Assembly: GCF_035581345.1 (NCBI RefSeq)
Contig: NZ_CP141608.1
Span: forward strand, 3,316,501-3,380,500
Reading direction: 5' to 3'
Source of the DNA: Pseudomonas sp. JQ170C
Lineage (GTDB): Bacteria > Pseudomonadota > Gammaproteobacteria > Pseudomonadales > Pseudomonadaceae
Length of the DNA: 64,000 nucleotides
Of this stretch, positions 1 to 13,483 are shown piece after piece. Within the stretch, counting starts at the first letter, position 1. Each line of letters starts with the position of its first letter. The notes beneath the pieces were generated by a model. The model did no database searches and was not told the DNA's origin. It was given only the letters and a program-made list of their open reading frames with translations. The position numbers and the translations under genes were made by a program.

Positions 1-3141
<3,141 letters not shown>

Positions 3142-3145
<4 letters not shown>

Positions 3146-6100
3146 GGTGCCTCCACTTCGGCAAACAGATTTTCCAACGCGTCCAGATCGCTTGCAGGCG
3201 CCTGTTGCATCTCGGCGACCTTGGCGGCAAAGCGCTCAAGCGTTTCGCCCTCGAAGAACAGCCGCAGCGGCAGCTCGATGCCCAACTGCGCTTGCAGCCG
3301 CGCACGCAGGCGGGTGGCCAGCAACGAGTGGCCGCCGAGGGCAAAGAAGTTGTCTTGCAGGCCCACCCGCTCGATCCCCAGCGCCTCCTGCCAGACTTCG
3401 GCGAGCAAGCGTTGCAGGTCAGTCTGCGGCGCCTGGTAGGCCTGCTCGAGCACCGCCTCGGCGGCCAGCGCACGGCGGTCGACTTTGCCGTTGGGCATCA
3501 ACGGCAGGCGTTCGAGACGACGCACGGCACTCGGCAGCATGTGCGCAGGCAGGCGCTGTGCCAGCTGGGCTTGCAGGCGAGCCGAACGCTGCGGGTCCGG
3601 CTCATCGGCAGGTGCAACGATGAACGCCACCAGCTGCGCGCCGCTGGCCGTTTCACGGACCACCACGGCGGCCTCGTTGACCCCTTCGCAACTTGCCAGC
3701 ACGGCTTCCACCTCGCCCAGCTCGATGCGGTATCCGCGAATCTTCACTTGCGCATCGACCCGCCCGAGGAACTCCAGCAGGCCGTCGGCGCGCCAGCGCG
3801 CCAGATCGCCGGTGCGGTAGCCACGGCTGCCGTCGGCCAGCGTCGGGTAGCGTTCGGCGGTCAGCGCCGGGCGATCCAGGTAGCCGCGGGTGACACCCGG
3901 GCCTGCCACGTACAACTCGCCGATCTGCCCGACCGGTACCGGCTCGAGGTCTGCGTCCAGCAGCAGCACGCGCATGCCCGGTGCCGGGCGACCGATCGAC
4001 ACCGGCCCGAGGTCGGCATTCCAGGCGCTGCACCAGACACTGCCTTCGGTCGGCCCGTATTCATTGCTCAATACCGTGGCCGGCAAGCGCTCGCGATGCC
4101 GGGCCAGCAACGCCGGCGTGCAGGCCTCGCCGGCCACCACGACCACGCGCAGGCGCTGCTCGCCCAGGTGTTCCAGCACTTCGCTGTGCAGGCCGGGCAA
4201 GGCCAGGTAATGGGAGATGCCCTGTTCACCCAGCAGCCGGGCGATGGCCCGCGGGTCCTTGGCCTGCTCGTGGGTGGGCAGGTGCAGGCAGCCGCCCTGG
4301 CCCAAGGTCCAGAACAGCCCGGCCACGGAGCTGTCGAACGACAGCGACGAGAGCAGCAGGAACGACGCCACCGGCGCCGGGTAGTGAACGAAACGCGCCA
4401 GCGTCGACGCCAGGGCATTGGCATGGCTGACCGCAACGCCCTTGGGCGTGCCGGTGGAACCTGAGGTATAGATGACATAGGCCAGGTCATCGCTGCCCAC
4501 GGCCACCGGCAAGGGTTCGGCCGGGCCCTGCCACACCGGCGAGTCCGGCGCCAGGGACAGCACCGTCAGCCCGGCGGGCAGGGTCAGGTCGGCGCCCTGG
4601 GCATCCAGGGCCAGCAGGCAATGCACGCCGGCATCGGCGAGCATGAAGTTCAGGCGATCGGCCGGGTAGTCCGGGTCCAGCGGCAGATAGGCACCCCCGG
4701 CCTTGAGGATGCCCAGCATCGCCACCAGGGCCGACAGCGAGCGCGGCGCGTAGACGCCGACGATGCACTCGCGCTCGACTCCCACCGCCTGCAAGGCCCG
4801 TGCGAGCTGATTGGCACGCCACTCAAGGGTGGCGTAGTCGAGGGCGTCGTTGCCCTGGCGCACCGCCGGGCGGTCGTGCTGCCCGGCCACCTGGGCCTCG
4901 AACAGGCGATGCAACAGCCCAGGCGAGGCCAGCGGCATGTCCGGACCCTGCTCGAACACCGCCAGACGCTCACGTTCCGCGGCCCCAAGCAGGCTGACCT
5001 GGGCAAGCCGCTGATCGAAATCGGCCAGGGCGTTGCCGGCAAACACACAGAACTGTTCCAGCCACAGTGCCGCCACAGCGGAGTCCAGGCACTCGACGGC
5101 ATGCTCCAGGCGCAGGACCTGGCCTTCCCGGCCAAGACTCAGCAGCGGCAAATGGCACGGGTCCAGCTCGACCTCGATACCCGCCACCGGGCGGTACTCG
5201 GCGCGGAACCCATAGCCTGTGGCAATGCCGTGTGCGGCCACGGCAACGTCGTCCAGGCACTCAAGCCACGAGCGTGCCTCGTCCAGACGACCTCGCACCT
5301 CCTCCAGCACCTGCGCCAGGCTGGCATCGCCGGCAAAGGCCAGGTTGAGAGGCAACTGGCGCTCGAAACGGCCCAGCATGTGCCGCACCTGTTCGTTGCG
5401 GCTGTCCAGGGCCACGGTCAGGGCCACCTGGCGCTGGTCGCTCACGCGGCACAGGAAACCACCCCAGAGGAACAGCAACAGATCGTCGCAGGCCACGCCC
5501 AGCGCCTGGGCGCGGGCATCCAGCGCTTGCAGCAACGCGTCTGCCGGCACCTCTACGTGCGCCAGGCGGGTGGCCAGGGCATCGCGCTCGAACGGCAACG
5601 ACGCCCGTGGCAACACGGCCTCCTGCACCCCGCGCCAATAGCTCGTGCCCTGTACGCCGATGTCTGCCGCGAGCAGCTCGCCTTGCCAGTCGGCGTAGTC
5701 GATGTACTGCAACGCCTCGTCATCGGCAGGCGGCAAACCGCTGCCGTAGCCTTGACGCAGTTCGACGGCAAGTTGCTGCAAGGCCCGGGCATCGACGCTG
5801 GCCAGGGATACGCCCAGCACCACCACGAATGCGCTGGCATCACCGGCCTCTTCCACCGCGGCGGCAAACGCCACCTGCTGCAAGGCGTTGCGCACTACCT
5901 CGCCTGCCTCACCGGCTCGCGCGGGGTACAACGGCGATGCAACGTCCTGCTCGACCACCTGCACCGGGCGGCGCAAGCCGTCCATGCGCTGATAGCGGGT
6001 ACGCAGGACTTCATGACGCAGCTGCAAGGCCTCGAGCAGCGCCTGCAGGCGCGCGGGGTCGAAAGCGCCATCGATGCGCACACGCACAAAAGCGCATAAC

Positions 6101-6186
6101 GGTCGACCGAGACGCTCCTGGCGGGTCAGTACGGCGCCTTGCTGGGCACAGAGTGGGAAGGCGTCTAGGTGGGCAGGCAGTTGCAT
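3142..6186 (-). CDS. NRPS module with degenerate C-like (interface) domain, A (His-like) and T
   Basis: This is a synthetase of 1014 residues. The start is placed at 6186, 11 bases after the TauD stop and behind a TTGAGG ribosome site; a longer upstream reading would run through tauD. The N-terminal 450 residues look like a condensation domain, but the HHxxxDG motif is replaced by SLASVDA (127-133), so it should not condense. The adenylation domain (about 500-910) reads D-S-A-L-V-A-E-V-W; six of nine positions agree with the histidine code D-S-E-L-T-A-E-V-C. A carrier domain with LGGHSL closes the protein. Inactive C-like 'interface' domains are known beside stand-alone siderophore beta-hydroxylases, and the neighbouring TauD gene fits this. 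Likely role: load His and present it for hydroxylation (inference). Confidence 0.92.
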
Positions 6187-6197
6187 ATAAGGGAACC

Positions 6198-7253
6198 TCA
6201 ATCGAGTGCCAGGTCGGCGCTTTTCTGGGCAATCGCCATCGCGGTGAGAATCTTGCGCGGGCCGGTGAATGCATTGCGGGCGTGCAGCGAGAGCATGTTG
6301 TCCAGCAGGACCACATCGCCTTTCTGCCAGGGGAATTCGACCATCACATCGCGGTAGGCCTGTTGCAGGTGACGGATGATCTCGTCGGGGATCGCCGCGC
6401 CGTCGCCGAAGAAGGTGTTCTGCGGCAGGTCCTCGGGCGCGAATTCGGCCATCAGCGCGGCGCGCAGGGTTTCGGGCAGGGTCAGGGCATTGAAGAACGT
6501 GCCATGGTTGAACCACAGCGCTTCGCCGCTACGCGGGTGACGGACAATGGCCGGCCCCACCTGGCGGGTACGCAGGCGGTTGCCGGGCTTCCACTGCGGG
6601 CGGATACCGATGCGTGCGCAGTAGGCTTCCACTTCGCCGCGGTCCTCGCTCTGGAACACGGTCTGCCAGGGCAGGCCCATGCCGTCGCCGTAGTTGCGCA
6701 CGTACATGATCCGGCGCTGGCGGAATTCCTCGCGCACCGCCGGGTCGATGCGTTGCAGCAGCGCGCGGGTGTCGCCCAATGGCGTCTCGCCGCCGGTCAG
6801 CGACGGCAGGTCGCAATAGAAATACAGGTGCAACGGGAACACCGGCGAGTAGGAGTGCTCGTTGTGCGGGAAGATCCGTTCGTTGCTCGGGTAGTCGGTG
6901 GAACTGTAGATATTGAACTGGCGGGTGATCTGCGTGCGCGGCGAGGCCCGGAACAGGTATTCCAGCGCCCCGCCCGAGACGGCCTGGACACAGCGGTCGA
7001 AACCGTCGATGCCGTCCACGTCGAAACCGCGCAAAAGGATCGCGCCGTGCTCGAGCAAGCGCGCCTCGATCAGCTCACGGTGCTGGGCAAGCCACTCCAC
7101 CAGGTCGGTGCCGGCGTACCGTGGCCGGCACAGCAACGGCAGTCTTTGCCCCTCGAACAGGGGCGCGAATATCACCCGCTCCTCCTGGCCCCCGTTGATG
7201 CTTCGACGGGCCCGGCCCATGGTCGGCAGTGCCGTGACGTTGGCGTCGCTCAT
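6198..7253 (-). CDS. TauD/SyrP-like Fe(II)/2-oxoglutarate oxygenase, probable amino-acid beta-hydroxylase
   Basis: This is a 351-residue member of the TauD/TfdA/clavaminate-synthase family. The metal site is visible as H130-x-E132 (HNEHSYS) and distal H324 (SLHARNAFTGPRK), with R333 placed to bind 2-oxoglutarate. The HxE rather than HxD triad resembles SyrP and VioC relatives that hydroxylate carrier-bound or free amino acids. The ATG overlaps the stop of the acyl-AMP ligase gene (ATGA), and the next module begins 11 bases after its stop, so it belongs to the NRPS operon. Because the following module has a His-like code and an interface-type domain, beta-hydroxylation of carrier-bound His is the likely reaction. 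Asp is the main alternative substrate in siderophore pathways. The exact substrate is inference. Confidence 0.88.
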   Translation of the reverse strand: MSDANVTALPTMGRARRSINGGQEERVIFAPLFEGQRLPLLCRPRYAGTDLVEWLAQHRELIEARLLEHGAILLRGFDVDGIDGFDRCVQAVSGGALEYLFRASPRTQITRQFNIYSSTDYPSNERIFPHNEHSYSPVFPLHLYFYCDLPSLTGGETPLGDTRALLQRIDPAVREEFRQRRIMYVRNYGDGMGLPWQTVFQSEDRGEVEAYCARIGIRPQWKPGNRLRTRQVGPAIVRHPRSGEALWFNHGTFFNALTLPETLRAALMAEFAPEDLPQNTFFGDGAAIPDEIIRHLQQAYRDVMVEFPWQKGDVVLLDNMLSLHARNAFTGPRKILTAMAIAQKSADLALD

Positions 7254-10200
7254 GATTGCTCCTGAACACTGTGCGGTTGAGGGATGGAAGCCTGCGCAGC
7301 GCGCCGGCGCATCGGCCGCTGGCTGCCGATCAGGCTGTGGCGCTGCTGACTATCGGCGGCCCGCGCCTCGCGACGCACCTGGGCGGCGGCCTCCAGCAGC
7401 GCGGCCTGGGTCTGCCCCGCCTTGCTCATCCAGGCGTCGAGTACCGCCTGAATCTGCGCGAACAGCTGGGCGATCTCGCCAGGCTCGAACAGCCCTTCGG
7501 GCATCTCGAAGCGTGCTTCCAGGCGGCTGGCACTGCTGTAGAAGCCCAGGATCAGGTCCAGCTCGGCAGCCTGCTGGCCAGCGTCGAAGCCTTCCACGCG
7601 CACACCGCGCAAACGCGGCAGCGGCGGCTCGCCTTCCTGGTAATTGAGCTTGATGCTGAAGAACGGCGAGCGGCCGGCACGACGCGGCGGGCGCAGGGCC
7701 TCCACCACCTGCTCGAACGGCAGGTCCTGGTGCTCGGCGGCGCCCAGCACCACGCCACGGCACTGCTCCAGCAGCGCATCGGTGCTGGCGGCCAGGTCCA
7801 GGTCGACCTGCAACACCAATTGATTGATGAAGAACCCCACCAACGGCTCGGCGGCCGGGTGGCTGCGGTTGGCGATGTCACTGCCCAGGCGGATGCGCGA
7901 CTGGCCGCTGTGCTCGCGCAGGGTGACCGCGAACGCACCGAGCAGCAGCATGAACGGCGTGACCCCGCGCGCCGTGGCGAAGCGGCGCAGGGCGCTGGTT
8001 TGCACGCCACTGAAGGCAAACTGTTCGCACACCGCCATCGCGGTCTTGCTGCGCGGCCGTTGCCCGTGAAGCTCCAGCCAACTCTGCTCGCCGGCCAGCG
8101 CTTGACGCCAGTAGCCAAGCTGGCGGGCATGCTCGGGACCGGCCAGCAACGCTCGCTGCCAGCGGGCAAAGTCGCCATAGCCCACCGCCAGCGCCGGCAT
8201 CTGCGCTTCGATGCCGTCCAGGTGGGCGATGTAGAGCGCTTCCAGCTCATCCACCAGGTTGCGCATCGACCAGCCATCCACCGCGATGTGGTGGGTGGTC
8301 AGCAGCAGCACATGCTCGCGCTCGTCCAGGCGCAGCAGGTGAACGCGCTGCAGCGGCCCGGTGCTCAGGTCGAAGGGCTGGCGGGCCTGTGAGGCGGCGC
8401 GCTGGCGGGCCTGGTCCAAGCGCTGCTGGGACAACAGGCCGAACAGGTCCTCGACGGCAAAGTCCAGGCGCATGGCCTCATGCAGCACCAGGCGCACGCC
8501 CTGGCCCTCGGGGACGAAGGTGGTGCGCAGCACCTCATGACGCTGCTGCAGCGCGGCGAACGACGCGCGCAACGCCTCGACATCCAGTGGCCCACGCAGG
8601 TGCAGCGCCAGCGGCACGTTGTAGACCGAACCCAGCGGGTCCAGCTGCCAGGCGAACCACAAGCGCTCCTGGGCATAGGACGGCAGCCGTTCGCCCGTCG
8701 CGGACGCGGCCAGCACCGGCCGACCCTCACCGCCTGCAGCCTCGGCCACACGCGCGGCGAAACGGGCCAGTTCGGGGTTGTCGAACACGCAGGCCAGCGC
8801 GAGGTTCACCCCCAGCCGCTCGCGCAGGCGCCCGATGATCTGGGCGGCGGCAATGGAGTTGCCGCCCAGGGCGAAGAAGTTGTCGTCGCGAAACAGTTCA
8901 TCCAGCCCCAGGACTTCGGCCCAGACCGCCGCGACCGCACGCTCGTGATCGTCGGCCAAGGCCTGGCCCTGGCGCACCACGGGCTGGTCGTTGCGCCGCA
9001 GATGGAAGCAGTCCAGCTCGGCGCGTTCGAGCATTTGCCGGCAGGCCGAACGCTGCAGCTTGCCGCTGGAGGTCTTGGGCAGTTCGCCGGGGTTGAGCAA
9101 GGCAATCCATACCGGCGTCTGCTGACAGACATCCGCCACGACCCGGTCGATGTCGGCGCACAGCTGGGCGGCGCTGATCTTGCGCTGGGTGGTGCGACCG
9201 ATCTCGACCGCGATACCGATGCCTTCACCGTGGGCCTGCTCTACCACGAAGGCCGTGACCCGGCCCTTGCGTGCGCCTTCGACGTTGTACTCCACCGCGC
9301 GTTCCAGGTCCTGCGGGTAGATGTTCTGGCCGCGGACAATGATCATGTCCTTCAGCCGCCCGGTGACGAACAAGCGACCTTCGCGCACAAAGCCCAGGTC
9401 GCCGGTGCGCAGCCAGGTGCGCCCTTCGCGGCTGACGAACGCCCGGGCGCTCGCTTGCGGGTTGCGCCAGTAGCCGCGCGCGACGCTGTCGCCGCTGGTC
9501 CAGATCTCGCCAATGTGGCTGTCGGGCTTGATGTCGCCGGTGTTTGGGTCCACCAGTATCACGTCCAACCCCGGGTGCAGGACGCCGCTGCTGACCAGCA
9601 GGCTGCCCTCGCCCGGCTCGGCGCGGTCTTCGCCCAGTGCATGGCTGTCGAAACTGGTGCTGACAAAGGGCTCGTCAGCGGTGGTGCCGGTGACGAACAG
9701 GGTGGCTTCGGCCAGGCCATAGCACGGCAGGAACGCCAGCGGGTTGAAGCCGGTGCCGGCGAAGTGCCGGGCGAAGGCGTGCAGGCTGTCCTGGCGCACC
9801 GGCTCGGAACCGGAGAACAGTACGCGCAGGCAGCTCAGGTCCAGTGTCGCCAGCACGCTCTCGTTCACCCGCTCGGCCGCCAGGCGGAAGGCGAAGTCCG
9901 GGGCGCCGGTGTGGGTGGCGCGGTACTGGCTGATCGCTTCGAGCCAGCGGGCAGGACGCTCGACGAAATGCCGCGGCGACATCAGCACCAGGGTCGCGCC
10001 CCGGTACAGCGACAGCAACAGGCAACCGATCAGGCCCATGTCGTGGTACAGCGGCAACCAGCTCACGAAGGTGTCGCCTTCATGCAGGTCGAAGCCCCTC
10101 ACCATCATTCGCTCGTTGGCGACCAGGTTGCCGTGGCTCACTTCCACGCCCTTGGGGGTGGCCGTGGACCCGGAGGTGTATTGCAGGAAGGCGATGTCAT

Positions 10201-10678
10201 CAAAGGCCGGGCGCCGCACCAGGCCGTTGTCGCTGCCGGACGGCGCCAGGGCGTCGACCGACAGCGTGGTCGGCAACGCCTGGTCGAAGGCCTGTACCAG
10301 CGACTCGCGCAGGTGGCTCTCGGTCAGCACCAGGCTGGGCTGGGCATCGTCGAGGATCGCCCGCACCCGGCTCAGCTCGTACTGGCGCAACGACTCGGGC
10401 GGCAGTGCAGGCACGGCGATGATGCCGGCATACAGGCAGGCGTAGAACGACACGACATAGCTCGGGCCGCTCTGCATCAGCAACAGCGCCCGCTCACCGA
10501 CGCCGGCATGGCGCGACAGTTCGCCGGCCAGCTCACGGGCCCGGCGGTCGAGCTCGGCGTAAGTCAGCGTCAGGCGCTGCGCTTCGCCATCGAGGAGAAA
10601 GTGCACCGCCGGCTTGTCAGGGTGCCGGCCTGCATGCGCGATGAGCGCTTCGACCAGCGACGTAGGGAGGGCTGTCAT
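7250..10678 (-). CDS. Fatty-acyl-AMP ligase - ACP - condensation protein (lipoinitiation)
   Basis: This 1142-residue protein starts a lipopeptide. Residues 1-570 form a fatty-acyl-AMP ligase (YTSGSTATPKG, near 165). An acyl carrier domain follows, with LGGNSI and the phosphopantetheine serine near 608. A condensation domain comes last, with intact HHIAVDG near 796-802, then a basic tail. The ligase would activate a fatty acid as acyl-AMP, load the ACP, and the C domain would acylate the first amino acid held by the next protein. The order matches the N-terminal part of PvdL, but here the gene stops and the synthetase continues as separate proteins. The ATG at 10678 overlaps the thioesterase stop; an in-frame codon five residues earlier lacks that coupling. 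The fatty-acid length cannot be read. Confidence 0.94.
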   Translation of the reverse strand: MTALPTSLVEALIAHAGRHPDKPAVHFLLDGEAQRLTLTYAELDRRARELAGELSRHAGVGERALLLMQSGPSYVVSFYACLYAGIIAVPALPPESLRQYELSRVRAILDDAQPSLVLTESHLRESLVQAFDQALPTTLSVDALAPSGSDNGLVRRPAFDDIAFLQYTSGSTATPKGVEVSHGNLVANERMMVRGFDLHEGDTFVSWLPLYHDMGLIGCLLLSLYRGATLVLMSPRHFVERPARWLEAISQYRATHTGAPDFAFRLAAERVNESVLATLDLSCLRVLFSGSEPVRQDSLHAFARHFAGTGFNPLAFLPCYGLAEATLFVTGTTADEPFVSTSFDSHALGEDRAEPGEGSLLVSSGVLHPGLDVILVDPNTGDIKPDSHIGEIWTSGDSVARGYWRNPQASARAFVSREGRTWLRTGDLGFVREGRLFVTGRLKDMIIVRGQNIYPQDLERAVEYNVEGARKGRVTAFVVEQAHGEGIGIAVEIGRTTQRKISAAQLCADIDRVVADVCQQTPVWIALLNPGELPKTSSGKLQRSACRQMLERAELDCFHLRRNDQPVVRQGQALADDHERAVAAVWAEVLGLDELFRDDNFFALGGNSIAAAQIIGRLRERLGVNLALACVFDNPELARFAARVAEAAGGEGRPVLAASATGERLPSYAQERLWFAWQLDPLGSVYNVPLALHLRGPLDVEALRASFAALQQRHEVLRTTFVPEGQGVRLVLHEAMRLDFAVEDLFGLLSQQRLDQARQRAASQARQPFDLSTGPLQRVHLLRLDEREHVLLLTTHHIAVDGWSMRNLVDELEALYIAHLDGIEAQMPALAVGYGDFARWQRALLAGPEHARQLGYWRQALAGEQSWLELHGQRPRSKTAMAVCEQFAFSGVQTSALRRFATARGVTPFMLLLGAFAVTLREHSGQSRIRLGSDIANRSHPAAEPLVGFFINQLVLQVDLDLAASTDALLEQCRGVVLGAAEHQDLPFEQVVEALRPPRRAGRSPFFSIKLNYQEGEPPLPRLRGVRVEGFDAGQQAAELDLILGFYSSASRLEARFEMPEGLFEPGEIAQLFAQIQAVLDAWMSKAGQTQAALLEAAAQVRREARAADSQQRHSLIGSQRPMRRRAAQASIPQPHSVQEQS

Positions 10679-11454
10679 GTCGCACCTTTGCAAAGAAAGT
10701 GAGAGTCAGGGCGTACGCCGGCCAGGCCTGGCAACGGCATGGCCGGACTTGCCAGGGTGGTCTCCAGGCAGGCCACCAAGTGGTCGAGCACCGCGCGCTC
10801 CTGTTCCTGGATGAAGAAGTGGCCGCCGGCAAACAGCTCAAGGCTGAAGCCGGCGCCGGCATGCTCGCGCCAGGCCAGCAGCTGCGCCTCGCTGGCGCGG
10901 TCCTCGGTGCCGGCCAGTACATGCACGGGGCACTGCAGCGGCGCCATCGGCTGATAGCGATAACGGCCGCACAGGAGGAAGTCCGCGCGCAGCACAGGCA
11001 GGGCCAGACGCATCAGTTCGGGGTCTTGCAGCGCCTCCGGGGGCGTGCCTTGCAGGGAGGTCAGTTCGGCCAGCAGTTGTGCGTCGTTCAGGGGTTGGCG
11101 AAAGCGCAGGTAGTCGCGATGGGCCGGCGCCGAGCCGCCCGACACCAGCAACGCCCGCGGTGCCGGCAAGTTGTGCGCCCGCAAGGCACAGGCCAGCTCG
11201 AATGCCAGCAGCGAACCCATGCTGTGGCCGAACAGCGCATACGGCCGATAGGTCTCGCCCCGCAGTTCGCGCGCCAGTTGCGCCGCCAGGTCGACCAGGT
11301 CGGTTGCCAGCGGCTCACCCGCACGGGCGCCGCGTCCGGGGAGTTCGACCGGGCGAATATCCAGCCAGGCCGGCACGTTGCGGCGCCAGCGCGCATAGCT
11401 CATGGCACTGGCACCGGCGTAGGGCAGGCAGAACAGCGTCAGCACAGCGCTCAC
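10675..11454 (-). CDS. Type II thioesterase (PvdG-like)
   Basis: This is an alpha/beta hydrolase of 259 residues. It has LPYAGAS near the N-terminus, the nucleophile motif GHSMGS around residue 75, an acid residue candidate in GTEDR, and the catalytic histidine in GGHFF near the end. Stand-alone thioesterases of this kind clear misloaded acyl groups from NRPS carrier domains; PvdG does this in pyoverdine synthesis. The ATG overlaps the mbtH-like stop by four bases, and its own stop overlaps the next start in the same way. It is therefore the second gene of the lipopeptide operon. Confidence 0.93.
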   Translation of the reverse strand: MSAVLTLFCLPYAGASAMSYARWRRNVPAWLDIRPVELPGRGARAGEPLATDLVDLAAQLARELRGETYRPYALFGHSMGSLLAFELACALRAHNLPAPRALLVSGGSAPAHRDYLRFRQPLNDAQLLAELTSLQGTPPEALQDPELMRLALPVLRADFLLCGRYRYQPMAPLQCPVHVLAGTEDRASEAQLLAWREHAGAGFSLELFAGGHFFIQEQERAVLDHLVACLETTLASPAMPLPGLAGVRPDSHFLCKGAT

Positions 11455-11666
11455 CGACCGGCCTGCCCGTCCATGTGCTGGCGCAGGCTCAGGGGGCGCA
11501 TGTCGGTCCAGACCGACTCGATGTAGTCCAGGCAGTCTTGCTTCGGGCCGCTTTTACCCGCTTCCCGCCAGCCTGCCGGCAGCGCCTTGTAGTCGGGCCA
11601 CAGCGAGTACTGCTCCTCGGCGTTGACGAGTACTTTGAACGTTGCATCTTCGCGGTCGAAAGCCAT
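11451..11666 (-). CDS. MbtH-like NRPS chaperone
   Basis: This 71-residue protein has the MbtH signature [10 protein letters not shown], followed by PAGW and a C-terminal [14 protein letters not shown] segment. MbtH proteins bind adenylation domains and are needed for folding or activity of many NRPSs. It is the first gene of the minus-strand operon; all later junctions are ATGA overlaps except the 11-base gap before the His-type module. The promoter should lie in the 218-base gap shared with the sigma-factor gene. Confidence 0.95.
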   Translation of the reverse strand: MAFDREDATFKVLVNAEEQYSLWPDYKALPAGWREAGKSGPKQDCLDYIESVWTDMRPLSLRQHMDGQAGR

Positions 11667-11811
11667 TTCCGATTCCTCAATCTGTCGAGTAAAAGCGACA
11701 CGGCTTACGCCTTGCCGCTCGGTTTCCTAAACGACGAATGACTGGGAAAGAACTTCAGAAGGTGGTTTTGCGAGCGCTCAGGGTAGGAAAAAACTGAATA
11801 AGAGTGTTGTT

Positions 11812-11830
11812 GCAAATAGTTCTTAATAAG
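11812..11830. promoter_or_regulatory. Weak candidate Fur site in divergent promoter region
   Basis: The 218 bases between the mbtH-like gene and the sigma-factor gene are AT-rich compared with their surroundings. GCAAATAGTTCTTAATAAG at this position resembles pseudomonad Fur boxes only loosely, with 9 of 19 matches to the classic consensus. I found no convincing TAAAT-N16-CGT iron-starvation promoter. Iron control is expected from the gene content, but this site is a guess. Confidence 0.25.
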
Positions 11831-11884
11831 TCTAGATTCTCCACCCTCGCTGGCAGACTTCCACAAGAACAGATCAGGTGCCTC

Positions 11885-12403
11885 ATGCAAAAACTCGGTG
11901 CAGCCAGAAGTGGTTCCCCCTTGCTTGACGTGTTCTATGACCAGCGCTCACGCCTGATCGGTCTTGCTGCCCGGATCACCGGGTGTCGCAGCCATGCCGA
12001 GGACATCGTTCATGAAGCCTTCATGAAAGTCGACGATGCTGGTGAGACCGAGCAAATCCGCTCTCAGGCGTCGTACCTCACTCGCGTGGTGCGCAACTTG
12101 TCGATCGACCACTACCGGCGACGCCAGTTCGAGGAACGGCTCATCAGCCAGGACACCGACAGCTACGAGGCGCCTGTGCACCATGCCGAGACGCCCGAAG
12201 CGCTGGTGTCGGACCAGCAACTGCTGGAGCGGGTGTCCGGGGCACTGGCCGACCTGCCCGAACGCACCCGCTATGCATTTGAAATGTGCAGGATCCACGG
12301 CATGAAGCAAAAGGACATCGCCAAGGCCCTCGGCGTCTCCCCGCCCCTGGTCCACGCGATGATCCGCGAAGCACTGCTGCATTGCCGGGAGAAGGCGCTC
12401 TGA
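11885..12403 (+). CDS. ECF sigma-70 factor, PvdS/FecI iron-starvation type
   Basis: This is a sigma factor of 172 residues from the ATG at 11885, preceded by AGGTG; an in-frame ATG 27 codons upstream has no good ribosome site. Region 2 includes AARITGCRSHAEDIVHEAF and RNLSIDHYRR. Region 4 includes LPERTRYAFEMCRIHG and QKDIAKALGVSPPLV. Both regions are very like PvdS, which turns on pyoverdine genes when Fur repression is lifted. No anti-sigma or TonB receptor gene is adjacent, again as for PvdS. It is divergent from the lipopeptide operon and is probably its activator. Whether it is also the strain's pyoverdine sigma factor cannot be decided here. Confidence 0.9.
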   Translation: MQKLGAARSGSPLLDVFYDQRSRLIGLAARITGCRSHAEDIVHEAFMKVDDAGETEQIRSQASYLTRVVRNLSIDHYRRRQFEERLISQDTDSYEAPVHHAETPEALVSDQQLLERVSGALADLPERTRYAFEMCRIHGMKQKDIAKALGVSPPLVHAMIREALLHCREKAL

Positions 12404-12414
12404 GCCAAGAGCGC
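12395..12414 (+). terminator. Hairpin overlapping the sigma-factor stop codon
   Basis: GCGCTCT and AGAGCGC form a perfect 7-bp stem around a 6-base loop, with the TGA stop inside. No T-run follows, so termination strength is uncertain. Confidence 0.4.
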
Positions 12415-12495
12415 ATGATCCCTGTGAGCTGAACAGGGTGCGGCTGGCATCGCGGCGGGTATACTGCGCCGCTCTTGAATTTCACAGCCTTTCCC

Positions 12496-13464
12496 ATGAA
12501 AAAATTGCTTTGCGCCGTTGCTGTTTTCTTCGCTGTCACCAGCCCTGCTTTCGCCACTCCCCCCGCTACATTCACCGAAGCCAAGGTCGTCGCCAAACAG
12601 AAGGTCTACCTCGATCAAGCCACCAGCGCGATGGGGGACCTGTACTGCGGCTGCAAATGGACCTGGGTCGGCAAGTCCGGTGGCCGGGTCGATGCCGGCT
12701 CGTGTGGCTACGAGACCCGCAAGCAACAAAGCCGCGCTGAACGCACGGAGTGGGAACACATCGTGCCGGCCTGGACCTTCGGCCACCAACGCCAGTGCTG
12801 GCAGAACGGCGGCCGGGAACAATGCGTGGACACCGACCCCGTGTTCCGTGCCATGGAAGCCGACCTGTTCAACCTCTATCCGGCTGTGGGTGAAGTGAAC
12901 GGCGATCGCAGCAACTTCAACTACGGCATGGTCTCTGGGGTTTCGCCGCAATATGGCCAGTGCACGACGAAGGTGGACTTCCAGCAAAAAGCCGCCGAGC
13001 CTCGCGACGAAGTGAAGGGCCTGGTGGCCAGGACCACCTTCTACATGTTCGATCGCTACCGGCTGAACATGTCGCGCCAGCAGCAACAGCTGCTCATGGC
13101 CTGGGACAGGCAGCATCCGGTGACGACCTGGGAGCGCGAACGCAATCGGCGCATCGCCGCGGTCATGGGGCACGCCAACCCCTTCGTCACCGGTGAGCGC
13201 AGTTGGACATTGGGCTACAAGCCGGTGGGCGGCGCGGTCACAGCGGCCGTGAACGCACCCAAGGAAAAAGCGCCAAAACAGACGGCCCAGCCGACCCTCG
13301 CCAGCGCCGACGGCATGATCATCGGCAACCGCAACAGCCACGTGTATCACCTGTCCAGCGGCTGCCCGGGTTATACCCAGGTGGCGACGAAGAACCAGGT
13401 GACCTTCGCATCGGAGTCCCAGGCCCAGGCGGCCGGGTACCGCAAGGCAGGCAACTGCAAGTAG
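12496..13464 (+). CDS. endA: Secreted endonuclease I with C-terminal Cys/His extension
   Basis: The protein is 322 residues from the ATG at 12496, beginning with a Sec signal peptide (MKKLLCAVAVFFAVTSPAFA). The endonuclease I core carries the catalytic-histidine segment EWEHIVPAWTFG and then DLFNLYPAVGEVNGDRSN. These enzymes are periplasmic or extracellular DNases that use a beta-beta-alpha metal site. After about residue 265 comes an extra segment, GNRNSHVYHLSSGCPGY ... AAGYRKAGNC. It is like the Cys/His metal-binding tail of Ada and of some thermonucleases. This makes the protein longer than classic EndA (about 235 residues). It is a single gene on the plus strand. Confidence 0.9.
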   Translation: MKKLLCAVAVFFAVTSPAFATPPATFTEAKVVAKQKVYLDQATSAMGDLYCGCKWTWVGKSGGRVDAGSCGYETRKQQSRAERTEWEHIVPAWTFGHQRQCWQNGGREQCVDTDPVFRAMEADLFNLYPAVGEVNGDRSNFNYGMVSGVSPQYGQCTTKVDFQQKAAEPRDEVKGLVARTTFYMFDRYRLNMSRQQQQLLMAWDRQHPVTTWERERNRRIAAVMGHANPFVTGERSWTLGYKPVGGAVTAAVNAPKEKAPKQTAQPTLASADGMIIGNRNSHVYHLSSGCPGYTQVATKNQVTFASESQAQAAGYRKAGNCK

Positions 13465-13483
13465 CGGGCAGTCCGACCGCATC

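Noticed and set aside
7250..10678. Fatty-acyl-AMP ligase gene considered as pvdL
   Set aside because: PvdL continues into several modules in one protein of over 4000 residues; here the gene stops after the first C domain and a TauD gene follows.
8480..10702. 740-codon plus-strand frame over the fatty-acyl-AMP ligase gene, and similar frames at 362-1924 and 4621-6099
   Set aside because: They are antisense to NRPS domains with intact motifs and have no recognisable protein features.
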